Positions 45,130 to 56,782 of a DNA stretch of 64,000 nt are shown here, piece by piece. Numbering within the stretch: the first letter of the stretch is position 1; the number at the start of each line of letters is the position of its first letter. The notes under the pieces were generated by a model, which had not been told where the DNA came from, made no database searches, and saw only the letters and a list, made by a program, of their open reading frames with translations. The position numbers and the translations under genes are program-made. The stretch comes from Chionoecetes opilio (taxonomy: Eukaryota > Arthropoda > Malacostraca > Decapoda > Majidae). The stretch covers positions 103,598-167,597 of the forward strand of contig JACEEZ010020889.1 in the NCBI GenBank assembly GCA_016584305.1. Reading direction: 5' to 3'.

Positions 45130-45357
45130 CTCCATATCAACATTTTTATCATTCATCCTTAGTTCTTAGTGTTGGCCGAAGCCAGCACCCCGGGAGGGGG
45201 CTCACAAACCCCCGGCTAATACCCGGTACCCATTCACTGCTGGGTGGACAGGGGCTCGGGTTTTAAGGAAACAATCCATCTGTTTCCGCTCCGCCCGGGG
45301 ATCGAACCCGGGACTTCTCGGTTGTGAACCGAGCGTGCTTCCCCTACACTACGGAGT
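45130..45357 (-). repeat. tRNA-Val-like SINE
   Basis: The head, 45357 down to 45288, still folds as a near-complete cloverleaf. It has an anticodon arm CTCGG-TTCACAA-CCGAG (anticodon CAC, valine) and a T arm CCGGG-TTCGATC-CCCGG. A body follows, with ACCGGGTATTAGCCGGGG-type text, which is also found at 525-600. The D arm (GTGTAGGGGAAGCAC) and the acceptor stem (mismatched at the first pair) are slightly off, and the attached body shows this is a SINE rather than a functional tRNA gene. Confidence 0.75.
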
Positions 45358-45359
45358 AC

Positions 45360-46250
45360 CCTATATTGTGTATATTGTGTGCACTGTGTTGTGTAAGGTC
45401 CCAGTATTACCCAAATTTAGGTTACTATGAACGTCTTTCCGGGAGGGTAATAGCAGGAGAGTCCTGCTCGCATGTTCAAGACTGGGTGAATAAAACTTCA
45501 GTGGTGATGCTGGTAACGCCTGTGTCTTTTGAAATTTGTGAGAATGTGTGAGAATGTGACCTCTTTGTTTCCAGCTAAACGATGTTTGTAAATCCTTGTG
45601 CAAATACGGTTTTGGCGGGATTTCAGTGCGCCTGCAAAGAAAATAGAACTAAAAGACCAAGAAAAAAAAGACCAAGTTATGTATTTGAAGCTGCCATCCA
45701 ATCAGTGGGGAGTAGGTGGAGAGGGTTCTCGCACCGCCAATCACTGGCCGCTACGTCCTTCTTCACGGCCGGGCTGGCCACTGCAACTCTGCTCCTCACA
45801 AGTCACAACATCCTCACTGGAAATAAAAAAAAAAAAAAAAAATGAGACTGTCATTCACTATGGAGCCACCATATAATTTGTAAGACTCAGTTATTTATCA
45901 ATTGATCTTATAAATGTAATGAGCTGGAGTGACTTTTAATTATAGCTGCCCACCTCTCAAACACTGGGGCTTGCCTCACCAAAAACTCGCTCACTACATA
46001 CACCCTGTAGTTAGAATCGCCTGCTTTTTAGGTAATCCTACATAAACTAAATGCTCGTTTACTTAGTTCCAGCTCGTTCTAGGGAACTGCTACGTTCCAT
46101 TCATTTTGTTTCAACTTGGTTGAAGCACTTGTTCGTCGCTCACGACGACTCGACGGAACCAAATAATCAGATTGATCCACCCCTCCGGCAAAGTTGAATC
46201 TGGTTCATCATCTAAAAGTTCAGGTTCATCATCTCTTCTTGAATATTATG
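45360..46250. other. No gene recognised
   Basis: It contains an A17 run at about 45825-45841. The frames here are short and unsupported. Confidence 0.4.
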
Positions 46251-46261
46251 CAAGACTAGCC

Positions 46262-46368
46262 GCAAAGCCGCCCTCCGGGCGGGCTTTTTGGCTAGCTCCT
46301 GCGGAGGGCTATTGGTGGGCCTTCGGCCCACCACCTGTGTTTGGTGGGCCAAGGGCCCACCAAACACA
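46262..46368. repeat. Three consecutive GC-rich stem-loops, one Helitron-end-like
   Basis: In order: GCCGCCC-TCC-GGGCGGGC followed by TTTTTGGCTAG; GGTGGGCC-TTC-GGCCCACC; and TTTGGTGGGCC-AA-GGGCCCACCAAA. A GC-rich hairpin followed within about ten bases by CTAG is how Helitron 3' ends look. A family Y fragment follows (46366-46436). No Rep/helicase gene is present, so the Helitron reading is tentative. Confidence 0.45.
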
Positions 46369-46437
46369 GACTCCCCAGATAGCCCCTTCTAACTTTCCTG
46401 AAATCATGGATGTAGAAATGTATGTATTAACGCCAAC

Positions 46438-46663
46438 CTATTCACATCACCCCCAACCCATTCACTCACCCATTACCCCCCCCACCCATTCACTCACCCA
46501 TTATCCATCACCACACACCCATTCACTCACCCATTACCCATCACCCCCCATCTATTCCCTCACCCATCACCCATCACCCCCCACCCATTCACTCACCCAT
46601 CACCCCACACCCATTACCCATCACCCCACCCATTCACTCACCCATTACCCATCACCCTACATC
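46438..46663. repeat. Minisatellite, CACCCATTCACTCACCCATTA-type unit
   Basis: Eight or so imperfect units of about 25-30 bp contain CCCATTCACTCACCCAT and CCCATCACC. The Pro/Thr/His frame across it is an artefact. Confidence 0.9.
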
Positions 46664-47235
46664 AAGGTTTCCTCAATTCTCGCAACCCACTTTTTTTTCA
46701 CAACTCTCGCTAAAAGGCTGCTAAAAAAAAAGAAGAAAAAAAAGGGATCGGGTGATCTCATAAATGGGCTTAAAACCTTCCCCTGCTCGAGCCGGTTCCA
46801 AAACTGTGCCATATGAGGGGATTCCGCCACAGGGGGTGGCACCTGGAGCGGACACACACACACACACACACACACTTTCGCTTATATTATTATAGATATA
46901 TATTTCTTTGTTTTGCTTCAAACTATACGGTTTTACCGTAATTATACCAGAGGGTTAAAAGGGAAAAGTAGGGGTATGTGGGAATACATATAATATATAT
47001 ATATACAGGGTGTAACACGAGTTTCTGCAAATATTGATACAGGTGAGAGAACATGTTATCCCAAGCAAAAAATGTTCTATCTATACACAAGCTTTTTGAA
47101 GCTTCCCTTAGACGTCAGATGAAGTGAGAAAAATTACCGCGGCCAGTAATTTGACAATAGGAGGCGGCATATGGAGGTACTGTACAGTAGTGCAGTGTGT
47201 ACTCGCGGATGCCTAGCGGTGAAATTTTGAATTGA

Positions 47236-47750
47236 TTATTTGGCGTTGTCGGTACCTGTGCAGGAGGACAAAAATCCGGATTTTCAAGTCGCTTGTGATC
47301 CCTGTCTTACTCTATGGTTGTGAGACATGGACACTAGATAGCGACTTAAAGAGGTGAATCGATGCCTTTGGTAATAAGTGTCTTCGCAGAATCATGGGGA
47401 ATAGCTGGGATGATTACGTGTCAAATCAGCGATTGCACCGTGAGACTGAATCGAGGCCTATTACCTGCATTCAGTCAACGGCAACTTCGGTTATATGGGC
47501 ATGTGGCACGCTACCCTGAAACCGATCCTTCCCATCGAGTTGTATCTGTAAGAGACAATCCGGCGTGGAGGAGGCCAAGGGGACGCCCAAAAGCCGCGTG
47601 GCTGGGGCAAGTTGATGTTTCTTGTCGAGAGCTGCTTGGTATGGGAAGGGAGCCGGCATGGGGACTCGCTCACACTGGTGACCACTGGGAGTGGCGTCGT
47701 AACTCGTAGGGTGGGCGAGACGACGCGCCCCCCGGCGTATGCCCCCAATG
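47236..47750 (+). pseudogene. RTE-like LINE, 3' end
   Basis: The fragment starts in the thumb region (RRTKI-like text, then YGCETWTL) and continues through RQLRLYGHVARYPETDPSHR, RRPRGRPKAAWLGQVDVSC and ends with GDHWEWRRNS at a TAG (47707-47709). The RQLRWxGHVxR and RGRPKxxW motifs are typical of the C-terminus of RTE/BovB-like LINE ORFs. One frameshift occurs near 47390. The element's 3' end is AATGATTGATTGA at about 47746-47758. Confidence 0.8.
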
Positions 47751-47767
47751 ATTGATTGAGTATTGGA

Positions 47768-48099
47768 ACATTGCATTATATTATAACGACACAATTGGTA
47801 TTAAATGGGCGATGTTATTTACCAAATATGCAGTACATAATTACAGCAGAGCTGTAATAAACAATACTGTAAAACGCTAATTAGCATCGTGTCGGAGTTG
47901 GGGAGGAGGGGGAGACTAGGCTGCGAAGCTGCCGGTCATATTGTCAGTCATGTGTTACATCATAACCCGCTCCGACACGATGCCACATAGCCTTTTACAG
48001 TATTGTTTATTACAGCTCTGGTGTTCTCATGTACTGCTTATTTGGTAAATATCATGTCCATTAATACCAATGGTGTCGTTATAAGATAATGTAATGTAA
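47768..48099. mobile_element. Palindromic MITE, about 330 bp
   Basis: The arms of about 140 bp include TATAACGACAC-AATTGGTATTAA and its inverse near 48060-48090, and TACAGTATTGTTTATTACAGC near the centre. The centre (about 47895-47975) is GC-rich. It directly abuts the LINE 3' end to the right. The target duplication is not clear. Confidence 0.7.
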
Positions 48100-48109
48100 A
48101 TCGATGCAT

Positions 48110-49275
48110 GGACTTAAGTATCTCTTCAGCTATCATGCCACTCAAGTGAGACAGACGAAAACCAAGAATCAGAATCAGAAATTTATGTTCCATTTTACAA
48201 TGGTTATTCTTGTACTTCTTATATAATACAATTATGCAAATATTTAATACATTAAAATATTTAACATACAATAAAGCACACAAGTGTGTACTCTCATTAA
48301 AATAGTAAAATAATAGAATAGTAAAATAGTCATACACAGGTATGTTGTCATGTAAAAGTAAGAAAAATGTAAAATGGTAAAATAGTCATACAAAGGTATG
48401 TAATCATTTAAAAGTAATAAAGTATTAAAACTAATGTTTAAGCATTAAAAGATAGTGTGTAAGCTTTTTTTTTAAAGGAGACATACATTTGGCGTTCTTA
48501 ATGTGAGTAGGAAGACTGTTCCATAGTTAAGGTACAGACACCAGCAGTATAATTTCGTCAGAACCATATGAGACTTTATGAGTGGGTGTTCTTCATGTGT
48601 TTTATTGTTAGAATGACACTGGCCTGTCACTATTCACTGGCCTGGGTCTAAACATACTGTTTGTGACATCTTGTTGCGCTGTATCTTGTTGCGCTTCCGT
48701 CACTTTCATTTATATTTTGTTCGACTTTCTCAAAAGTATTTTTTAATAAGTTTGCAAAAAAACTATTAAATTCTTCGGCTCTTCGATTTATATCTTCATG
48801 ATTGGCCGCAAGTGTTACATTTGCTTTAATTTTGTTACTGGGAACCAATTCCTTTAGAATGCGCCAGATAGCTGCAGTGTTGCCTCTGTTTTCTTCAAGT
48901 TTATTTTTGTTATATTGGGATTTAGAGTTACGGAGTGACCTATTGACCTGTTTTTTTCAAAGTCCTATATTTGTCCTGCAAATTTGCGCTGTCTCGGTCA
49001 TATTTAAGTTGTCGCTGGACGTCGTTACGTTCCTGCATTAAGGTTATCAAGTGGTCAGTTATCCACGGAGCGAAAGGCTTCCTCACTTCTTGAGTTACCT
49101 TGGGTGCAAATGTATTTAAACATTTAAGAAAGTGTTCTGTGAATACCTGGACCTGAATGTCGATGTTATCTGTATTGAATACTTTGTCAAGAATATGTCT
49201 TTCATTTATTAATAAGGTACATAGCATGTCAGAAGAATAACTTTTTAATTGGCGAAAAGTGTTGAGAGTAGGTTG
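48110..49275 (-). pseudogene. CR1/Daphne-like LINE, downstream part
   Basis: Minus-strand reading: TFRQLKSYSSDMLCTLLINE, KPFAPWITDHLITLMQERND (the linker between endonuclease and RT), LVPSNKIKANVTL and NRRAEEFNSFFANL. Then, with the RT core missing, a C-terminal piece with WNSLPTHIKNAKC at about 48530 and an A/T-rich 3' UTR down to about 48110. This is the direct continuation of the endonuclease fragment at 57899-58200: the 8.6-kb element at 49276-57898 lies between, and the shared GTAGGTTG joins them in frame. Confidence 0.75.
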
Positions 49276-49512
49276 CAGAGTTCAGCACCGCAAACGAAAA
49301 TCCACTTCCGGAAACCCCAATCCTTACGTTCCGCAACCGCAAGTCCGCACATTTCTTGAAGTTCACACTTCCGCAACCGCAAGTCCGCAAACCGCAAACC
49401 AATTAGGTGATATTTGTTCTGCATATATTGCAAAAATAAAGGTAAAGCAGGTTCAGTTTGTGGTAGTAGATTTATATATTACTTACTAAATCACTTATGG
49501 CAATAATTATTG

Positions 49513-49614
<102 letters not shown>

Positions 49615-49617
49615 TTA

Positions 49618-50612
49618 GGGTGGTCCACCAAAAATATTTTTCTACTTTTATTCTTCCACAAGGTTATTTTTTGTTCATTACCCATAGGTTACAAGCCTAT
49701 GCAATTTCATGGCGACAAAACGTAATTTACAGGTCGCCCCATTATCTCGCTTTCTATCATAGGATTTAACCCGGAAAATATCACACACCCGAATTGGAGC
49801 ACTTCCCGACATCACAGACCCAAATGGTGTTGATTTCTGAATTCTCCGGGGTCGTTAACCCCATAGACCACATTTTATCAACTAAAAACTGATATACAGC
49901 TGTCTGAATGCTGAATTTCATTATTTGGTTTTCACAGTAAATTTTAGGGGTAGGCCATACCCTGGTTAGGGTACTTCTAGTAGAGATAAAGCAAAATGGT
50001 TCGCATTTTTGAACTCGGAAGGGTCGATTTACACATAGAAGTGGTTTCATCGACACTGATTTATTGACAATTCACAAAATATTGCCAAAAAAATCGTTTT
50101 TCTATAGGAAAATAGAGAAATTGAAATTTTCTGTCAGGTTTTGCAGGTTTTAGTAAATAAATGAAATATGAAAGCATTTTATGTGTAAATCGACCCTTCT
50201 GAGTTCAAAAATGCAAACCATTTTGTTCTATCTCTATTACAAGTACCCTAACCAGGGTATGGCCTACCCCTAATTTACGGTATGAAAACCAAATAATGAA
50301 AATCCGCATTCAGACAGCTGTATATCAGTTTTTAGTTGATAAAATGTGTCTATGGGGTTCTCAAACCCCGGAGAATTCAGAAATCAACACCATTTGGGTC
50401 TGTGATGTCGGGAAGTGCTCCAATTCGGGTATGTGATATTTTCCGGGTTAAATCCTATGATAGAAAGCGAGATGATGGGGCGACCTCTAAATGTTCACGG
50501 ATATGGTTCAAATTTCACGAGATCATTACTCTATCATAGGGAACAGAAATAAATTATGTGGAGATTGGTTTTGAGCACTTTATTTATTTCACTCCGTAGC
50601 CGTGGACCACCC
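49618..50612. mobile_element. Palindromic MITE (family Z), inserted in a TA array
   Basis: The ends are GGGTGGTCCACC and GTGGACCACCC. TA occurs at 49616-49617 and 50613-50614. It is the opposite-orientation copy of 36059-37049, highly similar over its length. Confidence 0.85.
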
Positions 50613-50621
50613 TAAATTATA

Positions 50622-50747
<126 letters not shown>

Positions 50748-50936
50748 AGTATTTTTTTCATACTTAGCTCGCAGCGCCCCACATATGTAATAGCTCAGAT
50801 TTTACCTTCCCCTCATTTTGACCACTCACACAATATATCCACCTAAGTGTACACTAAGGGGTAATAATAAGTACAAGTAAACTATACTCCAAATTATATT
50901 TCATTGATAAGATATCAGACCTTAACCTCATACTCC

Positions 50937-51114
50937 TCATTCAGAGTCCTCTGGTGATAGTTCCATCTTGAGCAGGTCCATGTTCCCCTTCATGAAGACC
51001 AATCACTCAAAATTATCGGAGGTCATATACTCGCTCTCTTGGCCTTCATGATGTCCGACCCCTGGGAGAACAGTCTCTCCACGGCTGCAGAGCTGGGTAT
51101 GGCCGTGTTATACT
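50937..51114 (-). pseudogene. hAT transposase, C-terminal dimerisation domain
   Basis: The minus strand reads KYNTAIPSSAAVERLFSQGS and, after a small frameshift, MTSDNFE then FMKGNMDLLKMELSPEDSE and a stop at 50937-50939. (N)TxxPSSAxxERLFS is the core of the hAT family dimerisation domain. The upstream half of the sentence (WLNVFV) is at about 52440, on the other side of the insert 51118-52431; the two join in frame. Confidence 0.9.
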
Positions 51115-51117
51115 TAA

Positions 51118-52431
51118 GGGGAGGGGAGGCTCACCCTCTGATTAGGTCGAAATATATGAAAAAAATCTAAATTGAGATTTGAGCGGATTTCAAGCGTACG
51201 TGACGTAGCAACATATAGGAACGCGAATTAAATCGCCCGCAAACTTACTACGCCGCTCACGTGGCTTTTAAAGGGAGAAGGGACGTAACCGTTTAAAGGG
51301 CGCGCGCGAGTATGGGCCATGTGCTTCTGTATATAAAGCTCGTTTTTCCTTGTTTTCTTCCGTGTTTCGGAGTTGTATGTGTGAGTGAAATTCTAGAGAC
51401 ACCTGGCAGCAATAGCCTGCGGCTCCTGCCCTGCTCCCACCCTAAAGATACCAAGGGAGTTTTGCGTGCTGCTCCGCTGGCTGTCAACGTCTGGCCTGTC
51501 AATAGCTATCAACGCTATTATTTATTGTTGTTACAACAACCTCTGAAGGTTGTACTGACCTCTGAAGATCACCATGACGCTTACAAGAAAGCAGAAGCTC
51601 AAGAAAATGTGGAAAATACGAAGGTGAAGTGAAGGATGGGGGGAAGGGGGGGCGAAGGTAGTAAATATTATAATTATATGTAGATTTGTTGTGTATAGTA
51701 TCAATATAAGCTATAGAGCTTTGTGTGTGAAAATAATGCCAATCATGAAATAAATAGCTACGTTACATTGAAGTGAAGGATGGGGGGGCGAAGGTAGTAA
51801 ATATTATAATTATATGTAGATTTGTTGTGTATAGTATCAATATAAGCTATAGAGCTTTGTGTGTGAAAATATTGCCAATCATAAAATAAATAGCTACGTT
51901 ACATTGTACTAAACACTTTAAACGCCTGTATCTCAAAACAAGAAATGTTTACATTAAAAAAATTGTCAAACATTGAAAAATGATTGCAACTGCTTGTAAA
52001 CGTTCACGTTAATACTTATTGGTTGTGCCTTCATCGTGTAATTTTATTTTTTTCGATAAAGTGAAAAACTTTGAGTGTTAGGGAATTTTATTAAAAAAAA
52101 TGGCGATCGGCGTGACGTCACATGAGGTGTTTTTTATGGCCTCGATAACTCATTACGTATTGGGAATAAAAAAAAAAACTAAATTACACGCTCTTCGTAT
52201 GGTATTTGAGTATTTCCATGTAGAAGCAGGTGTCTCTACGACAAAAAAAAAACACAGGAAGTTGTGACGTCATAAAAAACCTTATGACGTCATACCGTCA
52301 GACGTCATGACGTACCACATTCTCCTGCTCACCTAAAGTCGACATTGATAATTTGGTTATACCCTGAAAGTTTCAAGTTGAAAGATCTTATGCTTTTTTT
52401 TTGTGTGTGTGTGTCAGAGGGTGAGCCTCTC
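51118..52431. mobile_element. TAA-flanked DNA element (PIF/Harbinger-like) inside the hAT transposase
   Basis: The ends share GAGGCTCACCCTCTGA in inverse orientation (51127-51142 and about 52415-52430). TAA occurs at 51115-51117 and 52432-52434. Removing the element reconnects hAT codons in frame. Inside are a ~140-bp tandem duplication (51627-51907), a TATA-like TATATAAAGC at about 51329, and a 106-residue frame (51312-51632) that I do not recognise. Several GACGTCA-rich stretches lie near 52260-52320. Confidence 0.75.
51627..51907. repeat. Two-copy tandem repeat, ~140-bp unit
   Basis: AAGTGAAGGATGGGGGG starts each copy (51627 and 51771). The copies differ mainly in a G-run length and two substitutions. 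Confidence 0.9.
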
Positions 52432-52434
52432 TAA

Positions 52435-52615
52435 CGAACACATTTAACCAGCTGGCATGGGAGAGGGCGGGAAACATGGCCTGCTCCAGCAGCTTGTTCC
52501 TCTGCTTCTCGGAACATCAACTTTCTAGCTCTTTCCCCATCTTGTTGGAGAGGCGGGTAGAGTTGGTGCCCTCTGTAGCTGTGGGTCCGGGGCTCATAAA
52601 AGCAAGGACATAATA
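52435..52615 (-). pseudogene. hAT transposase, segment before the dimerisation domain
   Basis: The minus strand reads GTNSTRLSNKMGKELES, then a stop, then RNKLLEQAMFPALSHASWLN and VFV up to the insertion point at 52432. It continues in frame into KYNTAIPSS at 51114. Confidence 0.7.
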
Positions 52616-52626
52616 GATCATTTTAA

Positions 52627-52655
52627 TAATATATATATAATATATATATATTATA

Positions 52656-52710
<55 letters not shown>
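52627..52710. repeat. (TA)n microsatellite
   Basis: Imperfect and then pure TA units. Confidence 0.9.
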
Positions 52711-52711
<1 letters not shown>

Positions 52712-52807
52712 GAAGTACAAGTTTTAAGTAATCGGAGTAAAAAAAATTATTATGTTACTGATAAAAAAAATGCTTCGATTTAAAAAAATATATATATTTG
52801 CACATAA

Positions 52808-53013
52808 CCCCTTCACGCCCAGATCTTTCCTATGCTATATAAAATCGTCTGTTGTTAGCCATAAAATTACGAAAAGTAACTGAATATACCAAATAAACTA
52901 GTGGACAAGGATACTAAATAGGTCATATCTATTAGAATATTGCTTATAGTCACAAAAAATCGTTCTTATGGTAGTCAAATTACAATGGAAATTACGTTCT
53001 GGGCCTGAAGGAG
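52808..53013. mobile_element. piggyBac-type MITE, second copy
   Basis: The ends are CCCCTTCACGCCCA and the inverse CTCCTTCAGGCCC. TTAA occurs at 53014-53017, and the left flank is ATAA (one change). It is about 80% similar to 31698-31901 by eye. Confidence 0.75.
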
Positions 53014-53135
53014 TTAAGTAATACATATTACAATATTTTATCAGCATGACGCTCAAGATTGCTAATACAGTGACTTGGAGTAATGCACTGTCACAACTGA
53101 ACTAAAGATGCAGGAGATCTCGATAAAATTAAGTT

Positions 53136-53290
53136 TCACCTTAAAAAATAATCCTCTTCGTCTTCATCTGGGCTGCTGCCTTTTGAGGTATCTAAGACAG
53201 CCTGCTCCGTGACCTCGAACAGCAGTCTTGATTTCACGGCATCTACCTTCTCATGGTTAAGAAGGCGGACCTCAGGCAGCTTGAAGAGGG
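53136..53290 (-). pseudogene. hAT transposase, segment after the catalytic core
   Basis: The minus strand reads AIHPLFKLPEVRLLNHEKVD and AVKSRLLFEVTEQAV, ending in an acidic PDEDEEDYF stretch. The HPxFK(L) motif precedes the C-terminal acidic linker in many hAT transposases. Sequence upstream (higher coordinates) is replaced by the RTE-like LINE starting at 53297. Confidence 0.75.
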
Positions 53291-53296
53291 GGTGGA

Positions 53297-53449
53297 TTGC
53301 TGTCAACCAATCATTGGGGGCATACGCCGGGGGGCGCGTTGCCTCGCCCACGCTACGACGACACTCCCGGGGTCACCCCGCGCGAGTCCCCTTGCAGGCT
53401 CCCTTCCCATACCAAGCAACTCTCGACAGGAAACATCAACTTGCCCCAG
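53297..53449 (-). pseudogene. RTE-like LINE, 3' end (second half of a split copy)
   Basis: The minus strand matches the 47600-47750 copy: CTGGGGCAAGTTGATGTTTC through to the 3' end AATGATTGG. The first half of this same copy is at 56783-57690. The transposon 53450-56782 splits it. Confidence 0.85.
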
Positions 53450-56400
53450 TAGACCTGTTCAGCAAACAATTTTTTCCTATTTTTATACCCTCCTGCACGG
53501 TTTCCAATGCTTTTTGACCTGGAAAAGTCGAAAATTACAACCATTATAAGCCAAAATGTCAGGAACCTTTGCCTCATGAAGCATGAAGTTCTATTCTATA
53601 CACGTTTTCTGAAACGCCAGTTTCGGAGCATTTTGATGTTTGTTTTCGCCTATTTTTTCACCAATAAATGGGCATAAGCAGGTTAAAGCAAGTAATTAGA
53701 TGCTGACTGAAACATCAAAATGCATAGAAACATTTATGGAAATATTACATGTGATATTTACAGACAAATTTTCAAAAAAATTTAACTAAATATAATTTAT
53801 TTCACTCTAGTCACAAATTCACAATGGTTTTAGCATGACATCTAATGGTCTGTTATGCTTGTTGCAGATCTGTTGAAACCTGCTAACAAATCCAGAGATA
53901 CTTCACAAGATAACTTCACTATGGCAGTAAGCAAGGAGCTCCGAGGACGCAAAGTTGACATCTCAGAACCTCCACCTGCAGTCCAGAGACAAGCGTCACG
54001 CCGACCTGCTACTAGATCTGCTACAGAAACCTTCCTGATCGGCTACCCATCATCCAGCATCAGTGGCTCCCAGTTACCCACCAACAGACAGGCCTTCCAG
54101 TACTTCCTCCATCTCCAGAGTTTGCCAGAAAATACAGGGAATCCTAAGCATCAAGACCTCGCCAATGAAACAGTGGAGGCTATCATCCCATTCTGGCAGA
54201 TGGCTAGGATCAAGACCATGACCAAGTACAATGCAGCGCAGCATTTCATGACACTTCACAAAAAGCACAGAGATCTAGCAAGGAATAAAGGTAGAACAGG
54301 TGACCCTGGAGGGAAAAGGAGTGCCTTTGTCCTGGAATTAGATAGCCTGTTCGACATAGGAGCTTCAGATGCCATCCAGGAAATAGAGAGAAACCGACTG
54401 CTATCAAGGGAGAAGAAGGACAAGGACATCAGGTTCTACCAGGATCAGAAGACAGAGAGAAAGGCCCACATGTCTGGTCATGACAAGAATTTGAGTCACG
54501 GTCCCAGCAGCAAGCAGAGAGGGCTGCAAGACTGCAGCAGAGAGAGGAACAAGATATGAATTTGTCACAAAATTTCTACAATTTTTCAGCTGCCACACAG
54601 CGAAGGACTGCTGCTGTGTGTGTCTACCTGGGCTGACCCAACCGACAGTGAAGGGAATGCAGAGGACATGGATTACCAACAACCTCGTCCTGGATGTTCA
54701 CATCACCAAGACACTGTGACTCTCACATTTCCCAGGAGGGTCATGGAGTGTGTTGACATCTGCAGTACCGCTGATCGTCTGGGATTGTCTGACAATCAAG
54801 TGACAGCCTTAGTCTCTGCTACATTGAAGGCTGGTGGAGCTGACCTGGACAAGTTTGTCATCTCAACCTCAACAACGAGACGGAACAGGATGCTGACAAG
54901 GTACCACATCAGCCAGGAGTACATGGCAGCATTTAGCGAGGACCCTCCCAAGTATGCTGCTCTCCACTGGGATGGCAAGATGCTGAGAGATGTCCTGGGA
55001 AGTGATCCTGGGACCACGTCAGAGACTCTGGCTGTGCTTGTCTCAGGACCACCTGCATATCCTGAAGGCAAGCTACTGGGAGTACCAGTGATAGACAGCT
55101 CAACAGGAACGGCTCAGGCAGAGGCATCCATGGATTTGCTGGAGGCATGGGGGCTTACTGGAGTGATCACTGCCCTTGTGTTTGACACAACGGCCAGCAA
55201 CAGTGGAGTACATCGGGGAGCTGCCAAGCTTCTGGAGCAACAGCTTGACAGGAAGGTGTTCTACCTGGCCTGCAGACATTCTAGAAGTGCTGGTTGGTGC
55301 TGTATGGGAGAATCTGTTTGGCAAGGTCAAGAGCCCAGAGAATCCTTGGTTCAAGCACTTCAAGGACGTTTGGACAGATCTTACCACAGACAACCCTACA
55401 ACCCTGTCCATCAGACAAAAATGGTTGAATAAAAAGAAGAAAGAGTGCAAGGAAATACTACAGGAAATCCTGAGGTCGGAGAAGCCTCCTAGAGCTGACT
55501 ACCGTGAGATGGCTGAGCTTACACTGATCGTCCTTGGAGACACGCCTCCCCGCGGAATCCACTGGAGTCGTCCTGGAGCCATTCATCAGGCCAGGTGGAT
55601 GGCCAGAAACCTGTATTCTATGAAGATGTTCATGTTTGCTGAGCAGCTGGAGTACGATGAAGAAACTGTTGTGAAGCTGGAACGCCTCAACCTCTTCCTA
55701 GGACTGTTCTATACACCCCTGTGGATGTCATCTACACTTGCTGCAGATGCTCCTGCAAATGATCTGCAGTTCATGAAGGACATGATGAAGTTCAAGAGAA
55801 CAGATCCAGAGATTGCTCAGGCAGTGCTACAAAAACTTGAAAACCACAAGTGGTACCTGACACAGGAGGTTGTGCCGTTCGCTCTCTTCGGTAGCAGACT
55901 CAGTGACAAAGAGAAGCAGGACATTGCTGCCAAGCTGCACGCCACTGAGAAGCCAGATAGCTTCAGACGAGGGAAACCTATGTTCCCTCAGGTTACAGGA
56001 CGGTTACCAAGACGACTCTGGCTGATCTAGTTGGTCCAGAGAGTCATCTTCTGCTTGACACCCTTGGCATTGAGTATGACTGGCTTCTGCAACCTGTGGC
56101 GACATGGCCAAGGAGTGATGACTACAGCAAGGCCCTGGAATATGTCAGCAATGTAAAAGTAGTGAATGACATTGCTGAGCGGGGAGTCAAGATGATGACT
56201 GATTTCGCAAACATCATTACCACAGATTCTCAGCAAAAACAGTACCTTCTTCAAACTGTGGAATACAACCGTGAGCGATTTGATAGCTTCAAGAAGCAAA
56301 CTCTGAAAAAATGACTGTGAAGTGTCCTTCTGACATAGACAATAGAGTTTTCTGCCACATGAAAATAGTTTTTAGAGTCTTTGTCACACATTTTTTGATG

Positions 56401-56782
56401 TCAAGATTGTAATATTTATGAAATTTATATGAAATTTTCAGAAAATTTTGCTTTTTTTCTGGATATGATGTGTCTTTTTTTCTTGAATGTTTACTTGGAT
56501 TGTTTTTTCAGAAATAATATTAAAAATGCTTCAATTTGATACCCAATTTGTTGTCCTATCCCAATTGTAACAAAAGTCTCAGGTGAAAAAAAGTCTGGCG
56601 GAAGGCAAAATTAGGCGCTTTTCTACTGTCGCGGGCTTAATATCTTGAGGTCCAATGAAGCAAAGGTTCCTGACATTTTAGCTCAAAATGGTTGTGATTT
56701 TCGGCTTTTCCAGGTCAAAAAGCATGGGAAACCTTGCAGGGGGGTATAAAAATAGGAAAAAATTGTTTTCTGAACAGGTCTA
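53450..56782 (+). mobile_element. 3.33-kb DNA transposon, ~130-bp TIRs, 9-bp duplication, unassigned superfamily
   Basis: The ends are TAGACCTGTTCAG and its exact inverse. The terminal repeats, 53450-53580 and about 56653-56782, are about 90% alike. Exact 9-bp direct repeats TTGCCCCAG occur at 53441-53449 and 56783-56791. Excision rejoins an RTE-like LINE exactly. A decayed transposase fills most of the inside. A 9-bp duplication is unlike the 8 bp of hAT/P, the TA of Tc1/mariner, TTAA of piggyBac or TWA of Harbinger. Mutator-like elements make 9-11 bp, but the protein does not look MULE-like to me. Confidence 0.85.
53855..56314 (+). pseudogene. Transposase of an unassigned superfamily, frameshifted
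   Basis: The N-terminal part (53855 to about 54490) has a helix-rich FLIGYPSSSISGSQLPTNRQ plus FWQMARIKTMTK region and a FVLELDSLFDIGASDAIQEI segment, then a Gln/Arg-rich stretch after a frameshift near 54490. The next frame (54620 to about 55275) has ADRLGLSDNQVTALVSATLK, AALHWDGKMLRDVLG and ALVFDTTASNSGVHRGAAKL, where WDGK and FDTTASN look like RNase H-fold Asp motifs, then FYLACRH. After a shift at about 55275 comes FGKVKSPENPWFKHFKDVW, PGAIHQARWMARNLYSMKMF and MKFKRTDPEIAQAVLQKLEN. After a shift near 56000 comes VVNDIAERGVKMMTDFANII with a likely catalytic Glu. It totals about 800 codons with at least four frameshifts. A splice acceptor-like TTGTTGCAG precedes the first piece. Confidence 0.7.

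Noticed and set aside
45288..45357. Functional tRNA-Val gene
   Set aside because: The acceptor stem and D arm are imperfect and a SINE body follows directly.
46440..46663. CRISPR-like array of repeats and spacers
   Set aside because: Units are contiguous variants of one another with no unique spacers, in a eukaryotic repeat context, so it is a minisatellite.
53855..56314. Assignment of the transposase to hAT
   Set aside because: There is no dimerisation-domain motif at its C-terminus, and the duplication is 9 bp rather than 8.
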